DNA of 64,000 bases from Dickeya zeae NCPPB 2538 (GTDB lineage: Bacteria > Pseudomonadota > Gammaproteobacteria > Enterobacterales > Enterobacteriaceae): the NCBI RefSeq assembly GCF_000406165.1, contig NZ_CM001977.1, positions 3,680,808 to 3,744,807 of the forward strand, read 5' to 3'. Below, piece by piece: positions 53,987 through 61,656 of this stretch. Position 1 is the first letter of the stretch. Each line of letters begins with the position of its first letter. The notes beneath the pieces are model-generated. The model ran no database searches, was not told where the DNA came from, and saw only the letters and a program-made list of their open reading frames with translations. A program made the translations under genes and the position numbers.

Positions 53987-55265
53987 ACACGCTCTCCTCA
54001 ATAAAACGCAATACATTCAGCAGGGTGGCCTCATCGCCAAACCCGCCCGCTTTCGTCATGACGGGAATATCGCCTACCAGGCTGTCGAGCAAACGTCCCC
54101 AGGGGACGCAGGAAGCAATCTGTCCTTTGATATGAAATCCGCTGGCCTGTAACGCGGTCGCGGCCGCAATGGCGATATCCCCGCCGGATAAATAGAGCCC
54201 GCCCGGTCGCTGACGCTGCACGATACGCCGCGTCAGTTCACCCAGTTGGCGACTGATGGTCTCCCCCAGTTGCTGACGACTCATGCCGTAGCGCTGGCAC
54301 AGACTGTCCACCTCAAATCGCTGATTATCGTCACGGCAGGTGCGCAGCACACAGTGCTGTCCTGTGGCCAACACGGCCGCCGCCTGCTGACTGATGTGCA
54401 CCAGCAAACCGTCATCCATCGTCAGTAACCCGGCGATATCAACATCGATTAACCGCACATTGGGTCGTTGACCGGCCGCCTTAATCTGCAATTGAGCAAT
54501 TTCACTCATCGAACCAATCACCGCCAGCAACGACCGGCACGGTGCCGGGAACGACAGATGCTGCGCCAGCGCCTCACTCAGCCCGGCAGACCCGACCAGC
54601 AGCGGTTTTTCTGCCAATTGGGCGGCAGCCGCAACAATACGGTCGAGATCCTGTTGACTCTCTGCATCCAGCACCACCAGCCGCACACCGCTATCACTGA
54701 GCTGTTGCAGTCGAGCCGCCAGATTGCCGCCACGCACCTCGTCCAGCGACAACGCTGCCTGAGCCAATTGGGTTTGCTCCGCCAGTCGTTTACCGATGGA
54801 TGCCGAACGTACCGGCGTTTTCGGGTCGCTGGCGAATTCGGTATCCGTCAGCAACACGCCATGTACCCACACCTGCCCGTCACGGGTAATGCGCCCCAGC
54901 GTCGGCGCGGCAGGCGCAATCAATGCCAGCGACAGATCCGCCGCATTCAGTGCCGCGTCTATTTCTGCGCCAGGGTTACCACGCAGGGTCGAATCCATCT
55001 TTTTAACGATCCAACCGCGCGCGCCGGTTTTACGCCACAACGCCACCGCCTGTGCGGTCCGCTCCGCCGCCACAGAAGCCGTGACAGCACGGCTGTCAGT
55101 GTTCACCACCAGCGCGTCATCTGTCTGTCCGGTATGGATAGCCGTGACGTCAAACATCACATTCACCCGCGCGCCCTGCAGCGCCAAACCGACGCCCGCA
55201 TCGTTCGCACCAGTGAAGTCATCCGCCACCACCATGATTTGGGTGAAATCACGCCCGTCCGGCAT
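53979..55265 (-). CDS. dtnK: Four-carbon acid sugar kinase (DtnK-type)
   Basis: This 428-residue kinase of the DUF1537 family has the N-terminal VVADDFTGANDAGVGLA and VKKMDSTLRGNPGAEIDAAL, typical of DtnK/OtnK. A C-terminal nucleotide-binding domain follows (GGLYLSGGDIAIAAATAL). It should phosphorylate D-threonate or a related four-carbon acid for PdxA2. The ATG at 55265 has GGAGA upstream. It is divergent from the Fe-alcohol dehydrogenase gene. Confidence 0.9.
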   Translation of the reverse strand: MPDGRDFTQIMVVADDFTGANDAGVGLALQGARVNVMFDVTAIHTGQTDDALVVNTDSRAVTASVAAERTAQAVALWRKTGARGWIVKKMDSTLRGNPGAEIDAALNAADLSLALIAPAAPTLGRITRDGQVWVHGVLLTDTEFASDPKTPVRSASIGKRLAEQTQLAQAALSLDEVRGGNLAARLQQLSDSGVRLVVLDAESQQDLDRIVAAAAQLAEKPLLVGSAGLSEALAQHLSFPAPCRSLLAVIGSMSEIAQLQIKAAGQRPNVRLIDVDIAGLLTMDDGLLVHISQQAAAVLATGQHCVLRTCRDDNQRFEVDSLCQRYGMSRQQLGETISRQLGELTRRIVQRQRPGGLYLSGGDIAIAAATALQASGFHIKGQIASCVPWGRLLDSLVGDIPVMTKAGGFGDEATLLNVLRFIEESVCE

Positions 55266-55283
55266 ACCCACTCTCCATCAGTT

Positions 55284-55341
55284 CGATTACCTGAAAATGA
55301 TTATATTGAATCATGATTGATTATATGTGAGCAACATCAAA
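55284..55341. promoter_or_regulatory. Candidate DeoR operators and CRP-like site
   Basis: Two direct copies of TGATTATAT at 55298-55306 and 55318-55326 lie 20 bp apart, near two helical turns, and flank a palindrome AATCATGATT at 55309-55318. A CRP-like TGTGA-N6-TCAAA follows at 55326-55341. All lie in the 215-bp divergent region between dtnK and the alcohol dehydrogenase gene. The direct-repeat type is common for DeoR-family sites. No binding is proven. Confidence 0.5.
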
Positions 55342-55480
55342 TTATTAAAAACCAATTTCACCTATAAATTACCCCACACAATGCGAGTAAAACGATTTTT
55401 TTCCATCACAGCATAGAAATATGATTGAAAAAAATCAGACCTATCCAGCTGAAGTCACAGCAAAAAGACAAGGTACCAGT

Positions 55481-56617
55481 ATGAATATCAACAGCACCCT
55501 CATCAGCGGTTATCAGGCACTCCAGGATCTGGGCTACCTCCTGCGCGGCAGGCAGCACGTACTGTTGGTGACGGACAAGAACATCGTGGGACTGGCCGGG
55601 GTTCAGACTCTGATCGCACAACTGAAGGACAGCGTGCCGCACCTTTCCCTGATTGATAACGTGCCAGCCGAACCCAGCCAGCACGATGTGGCGGCAGTCT
55701 TGCAACAATTGCCTGCCACCCAGCCTGATCTGGTGATCGGTGTCGGGGGCGGTAGCGTACTGGACGTTGCCAAACTGCTGTCGCTGCTGTGCGCCGGCGA
55801 AGAAGGCATCACGCTCAATAGCCTGCTGGAAGGTCGCAAACCGACACGGCGCACCACCTCGTTGCTGATCCCAACAACAGCAGGCACCGGTTCCGAAGCC
55901 ACGCCAAACGCCATTCTGGCCATTCCGGAAAAAGAAACCAAAGTCGGGATCATCACCCCGGTAATGCTGCCGGATTATGTGGCGCTGATACCTGAACTGA
56001 CCACCAGCATGCCAGCGCACATTGCTGCCTCAACCGGCATTGATGCGCTCTGTCACCTGATCGAATGCTTTACCGCCACCATCGCCAACCCGGTGGCCGA
56101 CAACTATGCCTTAATCGGCATGAAGAAACTGTTCGCCAACATCGAAACCGCGGTGAACGAACCTTCTAATCTGGAAGCGCGCCTGAACATGCTGTGGGCG
56201 TCCTATTACGGCGGTGCGTCTATCGCCCACTCCGGCACTCATCTGGTCCACGCCATGTCTTACCCGCTGGGCGGCAAGTACCACATTCCTCATGGGGTAG
56301 CGAACGCCATTCTGCTGGCACCGTGCATGCGCTTCGTCCAGCACGCGGCGGCGGAAAAATTCGCGCAGGCTTATGACCTGCTGCCAGACGCCGACCTGTC
56401 GCTTTCCACTGAACAGAAAGCCGCCGCACTGGTGGATTACTTCACCGCGCTGGTGAAACGACTGAATCTGCCGTCGTCGCTGCAACAGTTGGGTATTAGC
56501 CCGGATCACCTGCCGTATCTGGTGGAATCCGCCTTGCAGGTACAGCGACTGATGAAGAATGTCCCGACTACCGTGACGGCGCAGGATGTCCACGCCATTT
56601 ATTCAACGCTGTTTTAA
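55481..56617 (+). CDS. Iron-containing alcohol dehydrogenase
   Basis: This 378-residue type III alcohol dehydrogenase has the NAD(P) pocket LVIGVGGGSVLDVAKLL and the metal-binding pattern IAHSGTHLVHAMSYPLGGKYH with HIPHGVANAIL. It should oxidise or reduce an aldehyde or hydroxy-acid within the pathway. I chose the ATG at 55481 because the protein then starts at the family's usual position, though the ribosome binding site is weak; the frame start at 55421 adds 20 unlike residues. It is the first gene of the rightward operon. Confidence 0.93.
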   Translation: MNINSTLISGYQALQDLGYLLRGRQHVLLVTDKNIVGLAGVQTLIAQLKDSVPHLSLIDNVPAEPSQHDVAAVLQQLPATQPDLVIGVGGGSVLDVAKLLSLLCAGEEGITLNSLLEGRKPTRRTTSLLIPTTAGTGSEATPNAILAIPEKETKVGIITPVMLPDYVALIPELTTSMPAHIAASTGIDALCHLIECFTATIANPVADNYALIGMKKLFANIETAVNEPSNLEARLNMLWASYYGGASIAHSGTHLVHAMSYPLGGKYHIPHGVANAILLAPCMRFVQHAAAEKFAQAYDLLPDADLSLSTEQKAAALVDYFTALVKRLNLPSSLQQLGISPDHLPYLVESALQVQRLMKNVPTTVTAQDVHAIYSTLF

Positions 56618-56755
56618 CGAACAACCTAACCTGTTGTTTTAAAAAATTTATAAGTGAGTGCATCAACCGTATCCGTTTTAACGACATCCGTATTTAACGA
56701 CAACCGTTCTAAAAACGTCGCTCTGGATAATGAAAAAGACCGAGGAACAATAACG

Positions 56756-57640
56756 ATGACTAAAGCGATTACAGGCGTACTGACGGCGATCGTCACGCCT
56801 TTTGACCATCAGGGGGAATTCAGCCCCACCGCCATGCGCCAGCAGGTTCAACGCCAGATGCGCTATGGCAACGGAATTTTCTGTAACGGCACCAACGGTG
56901 AATTCTTTGTGCTTCACACCGATGAGAAAGTGGCCGTCACCGAAACCTGCGTGGACGAAGCCGCCGGAAAAGTACCGGTTGTGGCACACATCGGTGAAAT
57001 CTCTACCCGTGAAACCATCAAGCTCGGCAAGCGCATCGCCGCACTGGGCGTGGATGCCGTTTCCGTCATCACGCCGTATTTCGTACCGCTCAAACAAAGC
57101 GAACTGATAGACCACTACCGCGCGGTGGCGGACGCACTGCCGGTACCGGTGTTCATGTACAACATTCCGGCCCGTACCGGCAATACGCTGCAACCGGAAA
57201 CGGTGCGCGTGCTGGCCGAGCACCCGAACATTATTGGCATCAAGGACAGCGCCGGTAGTTACGAAAGCCTGAGCGGTTTCCTGAAAGCCGTGAAAGATAT
57301 GCCGAACTGCGACGTGCTCAATGGCCCGGATTCGCTGATTCATCAGGGGTTTGTCGACGGTTGCTCCGCCTGTATTTCCGGCCTGGCCAACGTCGCGCCA
57401 CAGGCCATCAGCGAAATCTGGCACCGCTTCCATGCTGGCGATATTGACGGTTCCCGTCAGGCGCAGGAGCAGGTGAGTGAACTGCGTAAAACGCTGTACG
57501 CGGTAGCGTTCTCACCTGCGGTGGTGAAAAAAGCGCTGGTACTGATGGGGCAGGACGTCGGGGTGAGCCGCTACCCGATTGCGTTCTCAGCACAAGACGA
57601 AGAGACAATTCGCACCATTATTAAACCGTTCTCACAGTGA
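56756..57640 (+). CDS. DapA-family aldolase (YagE/YjhH-like)
   Basis: This 294-residue TIM-barrel class I aldolase/lyase of the dihydrodipicolinate synthase family has FCNGTNGEFFVL in the pyruvate-binding position. The catalytic Tyr is in MYNIPARTGNTL and the Schiff-base Lys in GIKDSAGSY. The residues fit a 2-keto-3-deoxy acid aldolase better than true DapA. It could cleave a 2-keto-3-deoxy sugar acid to pyruvate and an aldehyde. The ATG at 56756 follows GAGGA; the frame start at 56654 is rejected. Confidence 0.9.
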   Translation: MTKAITGVLTAIVTPFDHQGEFSPTAMRQQVQRQMRYGNGIFCNGTNGEFFVLHTDEKVAVTETCVDEAAGKVPVVAHIGEISTRETIKLGKRIAALGVDAVSVITPYFVPLKQSELIDHYRAVADALPVPVFMYNIPARTGNTLQPETVRVLAEHPNIIGIKDSAGSYESLSGFLKAVKDMPNCDVLNGPDSLIHQGFVDGCSACISGLANVAPQAISEIWHRFHAGDIDGSRQAQEQVSELRKTLYAVAFSPAVVKKALVLMGQDVGVSRYPIAFSAQDEETIRTIIKPFSQ

Positions 57641-57677
57641 ATGAGAACCTACCCTTACTCGTACAGGATCGAAAACC

Positions 57678-59099
57678 ATGAACCATTTTGATCTGACAGA
57701 CACACTTATCATCGTCGGGATAATTGTCGTCTACATTGCCCTTACCTCCTTGCTGACCCTGCGCCTGCGCAGTAACTCCAACTCGGAGTTCATGGAAGGC
57801 TCACGCGCACTGCCGGCCTTCATCGTCGGTATCCTGCTGATGACCGAATTTATCGGTGCCAAATCAACCGTCGGTACCTCACAGGCCGCCTTTGAGAGTG
57901 GTATCGCGGCCTCCTGGTCGGTGATTGGCGCGGCTATCGGCTTCCTGCTGTTTGGCATGATTCTGGTGAAGAAGATCTATAACACCGGGAAAATCACCAT
58001 TTCCGGTGCTATCGCCGAACGTTATGGCAACACCACCAAGAACATTATCTCCATCATCATGATCTACGCGCTGTTGCTGGTTAACGTAGGTAACTACGTC
58101 AGCGGCGCCGCGGCTATCTCCACCGTGCTGAAAGTCAGCCTGCCGGTGGCGGCACTCATCACCGCTATCGTCAGTACCTTCTATTTCTACTTCGGTGGCA
58201 TCAAAGGCGTTGCCTACGTCACACTGATCCACAGCGGCATGAAATACATCGGGGTGATGGTCATTCTGTTCGTGGCACTGAAAATGACCGGCGGCATCAC
58301 GCCGATGGTCGAGAAGATGCCAGAATTCTACTGGACCTGGGACGGCAATATCGGTGCCAGCACCATTGGCGCATGGCTTATCGGTACCATCGGCTCCATT
58401 TTCTGTACCCAGTTTGTGATTCAGGCTATCGCGTCCACCAAAGATGAGAAATCCGCCAAACGGGCGACCTGGATTGCGTTCCTGTTCTGTATGCCGATCG
58501 CCATCGCGATTGCCATCATCGGTGTCGCCGCCAAATTCGTACACCCGGAAATCAAGAGCCTGTATGCGTTGCCCATCTTCCTGCAGGACATGAATCCGTG
58601 GCTGGCAGGGCTCGTCACCACCTCGCTGGTCGCCTCCATCTTTATCAGCGTGAGTACGGTTGCACTGGCGATTGCCTCGCTGATCGTAAAAGATTTCTAC
58701 GTGCCGTACTGCAAACCGACACCGGAAAAAGAATTCAAGATGACCCGCGTGTTCTCGCTGATCATCGGCTTCCTGCCGTTGGTATTCGTGCTGCTGGTGC
58801 CGGAAGTACTGAAACTGTCGTTCTTTACCCGTGCCATTCGCCTGTCGATTTCCGTGGTGGCGATGGTCGCCTTCTACCTGCCGTTCTTTAGCAGTTCGCG
58901 TGGCGTCAACGCCGGCCTGATTCTGTCCTGTGTCGTCACCTCAGTCTGGTACATCATGGGTAACCCGTTCGGCATCGACAACATGTACATTGCACTGGCA
59001 ACACCGGCTGTGGTGATGGCGATTGACCGTCTGATCCCCAACAAAGCCGCCAAAGCCGGACAGAAAGTTGAACCATCCGTACCTCATTCTGGAGCCTAA
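57678..59099 (+). CDS. Sodium:solute symporter (SSS family)
   Basis: This 473-residue transporter has about thirteen predicted membrane helices and SSS motifs TEFIGAKSTVGTSQAAFESG and FYFGGIKGVAYVTLIHSG. It likely imports the sugar acid or glycoside that the cluster breaks down. It is 37 bp past the aldolase gene and 6 bp before the BNR gene, consistent with one operon. Confidence 0.94.
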   Translation: MNHFDLTDTLIIVGIIVVYIALTSLLTLRLRSNSNSEFMEGSRALPAFIVGILLMTEFIGAKSTVGTSQAAFESGIAASWSVIGAAIGFLLFGMILVKKIYNTGKITISGAIAERYGNTTKNIISIIMIYALLLVNVGNYVSGAAAISTVLKVSLPVAALITAIVSTFYFYFGGIKGVAYVTLIHSGMKYIGVMVILFVALKMTGGITPMVEKMPEFYWTWDGNIGASTIGAWLIGTIGSIFCTQFVIQAIASTKDEKSAKRATWIAFLFCMPIAIAIAIIGVAAKFVHPEIKSLYALPIFLQDMNPWLAGLVTTSLVASIFISVSTVALAIASLIVKDFYVPYCKPTPEKEFKMTRVFSLIIGFLPLVFVLLVPEVLKLSFFTRAIRLSISVVAMVAFYLPFFSSSRGVNAGLILSCVVTSVWYIMGNPFGIDNMYIALATPAVVMAIDRLIPNKAAKAGQKVEPSVPHSGA

Positions 59100-59105
59100 G
59101 TAGTC

Positions 59106-60290
59106 ATGACGACCGAAACGACCGAAACCATTACCATCGAACGCGACGGCCTGGTCCGCCCGGCTGACGCTGACAACCAACGTCTTGACGCGTACATTCC
59201 GTCAGAATGTCCGCAGAACCATGCGTCTAACCTGCTGCATCTGCCTAACGGCGATGTGCTGTGCGTCTGGTTCGGCGGCACCCAGGAAGGGGTGTCTGAC
59301 ATCTCGATTTACCTGTCACGACTGGTCAACGGGAGCAACCAATGGACGCCTGCCGTCAAACTCTCCGACGACCCGACCCGTTCCGAACAGAACCCGGTGC
59401 TGTTTCTGGCACCGGACGGCATACTGTGGTTACTGTACACCGCGCAGAAATCTGGCAATCAGGATACCGCCATCGTGCGTTATCGCCAGTCACAGGATCA
59501 GGGCTACACCTGGGGTGAAATTGGCGTACTGCTGGAACAACCCGGCACCTTTATCCGCCAGCCGATTACCGTGCTGCCCAACGGCGACTGGTTGCTGCCG
59601 GTGTTCTACTGCCGCATCCAGCCGGGTGAAAAATGGGTCGGCAACGATGATATCAGCGCGGTGAAAATCTCCAGCGATCGCGGGCAAACCTGGCGTGAGT
59701 CGGTGGTGCCGAACAGCACCGGCTGCGTACACATGAACATCACCCTGCTCAAAGACGGCACCTTACTGGCGCTGTTCCGTAGCCGCTGGGCCGATTTCAT
59801 CTACCGCAGCCACTCGACCGACGGCGGGGAAACCTGGTCGGAGCCAGAGGCGACAGACCTGCCAAACAACAACTCGTCGATTCAGGTGACCACACTGGAC
59901 AACGGCCACCTGGCGCTGGTGTTCAACGCCATGAATGCCGACGGCGCAACCGAACGTCGCCTGTCGTTGTATGACGAAATCGAAGACGAAGAAGAGAGCG
60001 ATGCCAAAATGCCGGAAATCGCCACCGGACGTAGCGCCTTCTGGGGCGCGCCACGTGCGCCGATGACGCTGGCGATTTCTGAAGACGGTGGGAAAACCTG
60101 GCCGTGGCAGCGCAATCTGGAAGTGGGTGACGGTTACTGCATGACCAATAACTCGACGGATAAACGTAACCGCGAGTTCTCCTACCCCAGCATTAAACAG
60201 GGGCCAGACGGCAAACTGCACATCGCGTTTACCTACTTCCGCCAGGCGATTAAATACGTCTGCGTCAGCGAAGAGTGGGTCAAAGGTTAA
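59106..60290 (+). CDS. BNR-repeat sialidase-like protein, cytoplasmic
   Basis: This 394-residue beta-propeller protein has four Asp-box motifs (SQDQGYTW, SSDRGQTW, STDGGETW, SEDGGKTW) and the BNR_2-type segments NHASNLLHLPNGDVLCVWFGG and FIRQPITVLPNGDWLLPVF. No signal peptide is present, so unlike secreted sialidases it should act inside the cell on an imported substrate. Sialidase-like glycoside hydrolases and some lyases share this fold; the substrate is not predictable. The ATG at 59106 is six bases past the symporter stop. Confidence 0.88.
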   Translation: MTTETTETITIERDGLVRPADADNQRLDAYIPSECPQNHASNLLHLPNGDVLCVWFGGTQEGVSDISIYLSRLVNGSNQWTPAVKLSDDPTRSEQNPVLFLAPDGILWLLYTAQKSGNQDTAIVRYRQSQDQGYTWGEIGVLLEQPGTFIRQPITVLPNGDWLLPVFYCRIQPGEKWVGNDDISAVKISSDRGQTWRESVVPNSTGCVHMNITLLKDGTLLALFRSRWADFIYRSHSTDGGETWSEPEATDLPNNNSSIQVTTLDNGHLALVFNAMNADGATERRLSLYDEIEDEEESDAKMPEIATGRSAFWGAPRAPMTLAISEDGGKTWPWQRNLEVGDGYCMTNNSTDKRNREFSYPSIKQGPDGKLHIAFTYFRQAIKYVCVSEEWVKG

Positions 60291-60298
60291 CCCGGTCT

Positions 60299-60321
60299 CC
60301 CCTCCCTCTTACAGGGAGGGG
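60299..60321 (+). terminator. Intra-operon hairpin
   Basis: CCCCTCCC pairs with GGGAGGGG around a seven-base loop, eight bases past the BNR gene stop, and CTTTCG follows. It may attenuate transcription into the YhcH and SDR genes or protect the upstream mRNA end. The weak T tract makes full termination uncertain. Confidence 0.5.
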
Positions 60322-60359
60322 CTTTCGCCGTTTCCCGTCTACTTGCTAAGGAACCACTT

Positions 60360-60833
60360 ATGATCGCAGGTAATCTGAATCATCTGTCACTGGCCACCTT
60401 GCCCGAACCACTGTGGCGCATTCTTTCCGGCTTCACGCTTGCGCAGCTAAACGCGCTGCCGGAAGGGAAATACCAGCCGGATAACGTGGACTGGTTCTAT
60501 TCTATCGGCACGGTATCCACCGCACCGAAAGCCGAACGTCATACCGAATTCCATCGCCGTTTTCTCGATATTCAACTAATTCTGGCAGGGGAAGAGATCA
60601 TCGGCTACGACCTGAACGACGCCAGTGATCGCGCCGCCACCGAACGCAAACCGGACCTGTTTATTCTGGAACAGTCGCAGGTACCGCACGCCATTCGACT
60701 GGCCGCCGGGGATTTCGTCACCTTCTATCCGGGTGAGCCCCATCAGGCGCTGTGCGCCATCAACGACCAGCCAGCCCCAGTGAAAAAAGCGGTGTTTAAG
60801 ATACCGGTTGAACAACTGAACACACAGGGGTAA
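60360..60833 (+). CDS. YhcH/YjgK/YiaL family protein
   Basis: This 157-residue cupin-like family protein has ERHTEFHRRFLDIQLILAGEE, FYPGEPHQAL and KKAVFKIPVEQL, which are the family hallmarks. Relatives occur in sialic acid and sugar acid operons and may act as mutarotases or isomerases; the role is not settled. Presence next to a BNR protein and a DapA-type aldolase is reminiscent of nan clusters, but nanK/nanE are absent. AAGGAACC lies before the ATG. Confidence 0.92.
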   Translation: MIAGNLNHLSLATLPEPLWRILSGFTLAQLNALPEGKYQPDNVDWFYSIGTVSTAPKAERHTEFHRRFLDIQLILAGEEIIGYDLNDASDRAATERKPDLFILEQSQVPHAIRLAAGDFVTFYPGEPHQALCAINDQPAPVKKAVFKIPVEQLNTQG

Positions 60834-60838
60834 AGCGT

Positions 60839-61522
60839 ATGTCAGCACAGAAACAGGCGGTGATTACCGGTAGCAGCTCCGGTATCGGTGCCGCCATTAC
60901 CGCCACCTTGCTGGCGGCAGGCTGGAAAGTCATCGGTCTGTCACGTCAACCGGGCGCGCATCAGCACCCGAATTTCAGGCATTGTCCACTGGATATCACC
61001 GATACGCCTGCGCTCTGTGCCCTGCTGGACAGCCTGCCCGCTGTCGACGCAGTGATCCACGCCGCCGGGGTGATGAAAGCGGCGACACTGGGCACCTTGT
61101 CCTACGCCGACAGCGAGCAGTTGTGGAAGCTGCATATTCAGGTGGCGGAAGTGCTAGCCGACAGACTGGTGAACAAACTGCCGCAAGGCGGGCGCATCAT
61201 CCTGCTGGGTAGCCGGACCTCCAGTGGTGCTGCCGGACGTAGCCAGTACGTCGCCACCAAATCGGCGATGATCGGCATGGTGCGAAGCTGGGCGGCCGAA
61301 CTGGCCCCACGCGGCATCACGGTGAATATCGTGGCACCGGGAGCCACCGAAACACCGATGCTCAACCAGCCGGGAAGACAAAGTTCACCGCCGAAACTGC
61401 CGCCCATTGGCCGGTTTATTCAACCGCAGGAAGTGGCCGATCTGGTGGCATACCTATTGTCCCCCGCCGCAGCCGCCATCACCGGACAACAACTGGTTAT
61501 ATGCGGCGGTGCCTCGTTATAA
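60839..61522 (+). CDS. SDR-family dehydrogenase
   Basis: This 227-residue short-chain dehydrogenase has the cofactor motif TGSSSGIGAAI at residues 10-20. The catalytic triad elements are Ser in LLGSRTS and YxxxK in QYVATKSAM, and the C-terminal segment GITVNIVAPGATETPML is present. It should oxidise or reduce a hydroxyl of a sugar acid with NAD(P). It follows the YhcH gene by 5 bp and is the last gene of the operon. Confidence 0.92.
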   Translation: MSAQKQAVITGSSSGIGAAITATLLAAGWKVIGLSRQPGAHQHPNFRHCPLDITDTPALCALLDSLPAVDAVIHAAGVMKAATLGTLSYADSEQLWKLHIQVAEVLADRLVNKLPQGGRIILLGSRTSSGAAGRSQYVATKSAMIGMVRSWAAELAPRGITVNIVAPGATETPMLNQPGRQSSPPKLPPIGRFIQPQEVADLVAYLLSPAAAAITGQQLVICGGASL

Positions 61523-61546
61523 CGCCGTTACGCCAGTCAGTGCTAA

Positions 61547-61579
61547 CCCGGCCACACCGCGCTACGCCGTGTGGCCGGG
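61547..61579 (+). terminator. Terminator-like hairpin after SDR gene
   Basis: An 11-bp perfect stem (CCCGGCCACAC with GTGTGGCCGGG) lies 24 bp past the SDR stop. It has a loop of 11 bases. No T run follows. It probably ends the sugar-acid operon transcript. Confidence 0.65.
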
Positions 61580-61600
61580 AGCTCAGGCCGATTCACTCAG

Positions 61601-61656
61601 CCATTCATCCATTCATCCATTCATCCATTCATCCATTCATCCATTCAAGCATTCAA
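61601..61656. repeat. Tandem 8-bp repeat (CCATTCAT)n
   Basis: Five perfect CCATTCAT units and two degenerate ones (CCATTCAA, GCATTCAA) run from 61601 to 61656 and overlap the stop codon of the minus-strand chemoreceptor at 61653-61655. The number of units may vary between strains. A copy-number change by multiples of eight would alter the 3' untranslated region only. Confidence 0.9.

Noticed and set aside
52153..61522. Interpretation of the cluster as a sialic acid (nan) locus
   Set aside because: Although an Asp-box protein, a DapA-family aldolase and YhcH are present, nanK, nanE and a nanA-type lyase signature are missing and dtnK/pdxA2 point to four-carbon acids.
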